Shown piece after piece: positions 62,781 to 64,000 of a stretch of DNA of 64,000 bases. This DNA comes from Hondaea fermentalgiana. Lineage: Eukaryota > Sar > Bigyra > Thraustochytrida > Thraustochytriidae. The DNA is taken from contig NPFB01000028.1 in the NCBI GenBank assembly GCA_014084085.1, positions 58,949 through 122,948 on the forward strand. Direction: 5' to 3'. The notes under the pieces are model-generated. The model saw only the letters and a list, made by a program, of their open reading frames with translations. It searched no databases and had not been told where the DNA came from. Position 1 is the first letter of the stretch; every line of letters begins with the position of its first letter. Position numbers and translations under genes: made by a program.

Positions 62781-64000
62781 TCACTTTGCAAAACTAACAG
62801 ACACCCCGCGCGATGGACGCAACATGCTCTTCAAGCTCGATTTGCGAGGGGCAGGGGAGCTTGAGCCCGAGGCCCCGCCATCTTGCGAGCGGTATTGCCA
62901 GTACCTCTGGAGGTGATCAGCGTAGACAAGAACTGCAATGTGCACTGTGCGAACGTGAGAGCGCCGTTCGTCGAGAGAGAGGTCTTCAAATTGAACCCCT
63001 ATCTGAGCACTCTCTTCGAGCGGATTGCGGAGCTTCCAGGCACGATAGAGCATTCGGCAAGCTTGCTCTTCGAAACGGCGAGAGCAGAGCCTCTTCAGCG
63101 TGATCGCGTCCGCTTCGTTGATCATCATTCGTACCTGCTCGCTGGATCGCGGCAGTCCTATATTGATTTTGATTTGTTCACCCTCAAGCTGATGTCCACA
63201 AAGTCTGACTGGCGGCATCGGCATCATATTGACCGTCTCGAGGTGTTCGGCCCACTTCGAGTCTTCGAGGTCCTTGCGAATTGCATCGCAAGCGGTGTGC
63301 GCGGTGACGAGATAGTCTCGGCGCAAGTTCGCGTGCAGTTTCGGGAAGGGGGTATTTGCTATATCGCACTCGACGCCTTCCACAATACGAATCAAGGGTT
63401 CGCGCATTTCACGCCCCTGGGCTCGAAGTCCGTCAACCACTCGGATCTTGGGCTGACTCTGAATATCCTCAAGGTGTAACGAAAGAGCAACGAGGACGTC
63501 AAAGCTTGTCTGCGACTCGTGGAGAGGCGTTAGGCGCTGAGCCCAACACATGCTGCGCAGCTCACGCTTGGACTTTAAAAAGTCCACAGCGAGGAAAAGG
63601 TCCACAATCGCCTGAGCTTGTTCGGGCTCAATCATTGACGAGAGCGTCCCCTCTTGGTAAAGCGTCGACAACCCGTTGAATGCCCCCTTGCCGGCGCTAT
63701 CGTTGCTTTCAGACGATACTGTATGCTGCACGTCGGCTTCTGCGGCCATCTTCGTTGCCCCTTGCAGGCGTTGCGCGAGATCCGTAATCCGAGGCGCGTC
63801 GTCATCACGGGCGCACGAACTCCGGCGACGATGCCGCAGCGCATACTGCCCACCATGGTCAACGAGCCAGTTGTGGAAAGCGTGATGACGTGAATTGAGA
63901 TTCTCTTCCAGAAGCGTCCACAGATCTGCAGCGTGGTACAGGTCATAATACGCAGCAATGGATGTCACACCGTGCGCCGCGAGTTCAGCCCGCGTTGGGA
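62781..64000 (-). CDS. Unrecognised protein, 5' end beyond the window
   Basis: The frame is open from the right edge to the stop at 62781 (about 406 codons), with no ATG near the edge, so the start lies outside. The sequence starts around AAHGVTSIAAYYDLYHAADLWTLL. It looks helical and well folded, with many Leu/Arg/Glu positions and SRRFEEQACRMLYRAWKLR and VHIAVLVYADHLQRYWQYR helices. The C-terminus is basic and Ser-rich (APRKSSLKSMLRPSRG). I do not recognise a family. Its stop is 172 bp from the kinesin stop. Confidence 0.6.
   Translation of the reverse strand, partial: PTRAELAAHGVTSIAAYYDLYHAADLWTLLEENLNSRHHAFHNWLVDHGGQYALRHRRRSSCARDDDAPRITDLAQRLQGATKMAAEADVQHTVSSESNDSAGKGAFNGLSTLYQEGTLSSMIEPEQAQAIVDLFLAVDFLKSKRELRSMCWAQRLTPLHESQTSFDVLVALSLHLEDIQSQPKIRVVDGLRAQGREMREPLIRIVEGVECDIANTPFPKLHANLRRDYLVTAHTACDAIRKDLEDSKWAEHLETVNMMPMPPVRLCGHQLEGEQIKINIGLPRSSEQVRMMINEADAITLKRLCSRRFEEQACRMLYRAWKLRNPLEESAQIGVQFEDLSLDERRSHVRTVHIAVLVYADHLQRYWQYRSQDGGASGSSSPAPRKSSLKSMLRPSRGVSVSFAK

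Overview
This is a nuclear genome segment of a GC-rich, gene-dense unicellular eukaryote. Evidence: cap-binding, Sm-core, APC/C, TRAP, Arf-GAP, kinesin and autophagy proteins, and spliceosomal introns with GTAAGT-type donors. The mix of mostly intronless genes, very short intergenic spacers, homopolymeric amino-acid tracts, PPR-SMR proteins, a MOK-type kinase and abundant microsatellites fits a heterotrophic stramenopile such as a thraustochytrid. That placement is inference; no rRNA or organelle sequence is present to confirm it. Two runs of exactly 100 N (11797-11896, 33430-33529) are assembly gaps.

Layout. 0-11.3 kb: GAF/cyclic-nucleotide phosphodiesterase (-), an ATG10-like autophagy E2 with one intron (+), a PIF1-family helicase (-) and a large unrecognised protein (-). 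11.3-24 kb: a low-complexity nuclear-looking protein (+), an NCBP3-like RNA-binding protein fused to a farnesoic-acid-methyltransferase-like domain (-), a Fun30/SMARCAD1 remodeller (+), SmD2 (+), a cytochrome P450 (-). 24-37 kb: CDC27/APC3 (-), an unrecognised three-exon gene with HPxxxGY repeats (-), a SET-domain methyltransferase (-), BOLA2 (+), a MOK-type kinase (-). 37-50 kb: a His-rich CDF zinc transporter (-), the MTQ2/N6AMT1 methyltransferase (+), ArfGAP-C2 (-), pantothenate synthetase (-), a TRAP-alpha candidate (+), a double-SH3 protein (-), a nucleoplasmin-like histone chaperone (+), a tandem DsbA/HCCA-isomerase protein (-). 50-64 kb: a second SET methyltransferase (+), a coiled-coil protein (+), PPR-SMR (+), ABHD13/Bem46 hydrolase (-), a kinesin-4-like motor (+) and a partial unknown gene running off the right edge (-).

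There is no operon or gene-cluster logic: the genes are unrelated housekeeping genes, often in head-to-head pairs separated by about 0.4-0.8 kb that hold most of the simple repeats. The best novelty leads are protein architectures (FAMeT+NCBP3, nucleoplasmin+LOTUS-like, two DsbA-like folds in one chain), the HPxxxGY-repeat protein whose 42-nt exon I reconstruct from splice sites, and a PPR-SMR gene whose last intron decides between a hydrophobic and a polar C-terminus. I saw no mobile element, virus, CRISPR array or convincing tRNA.
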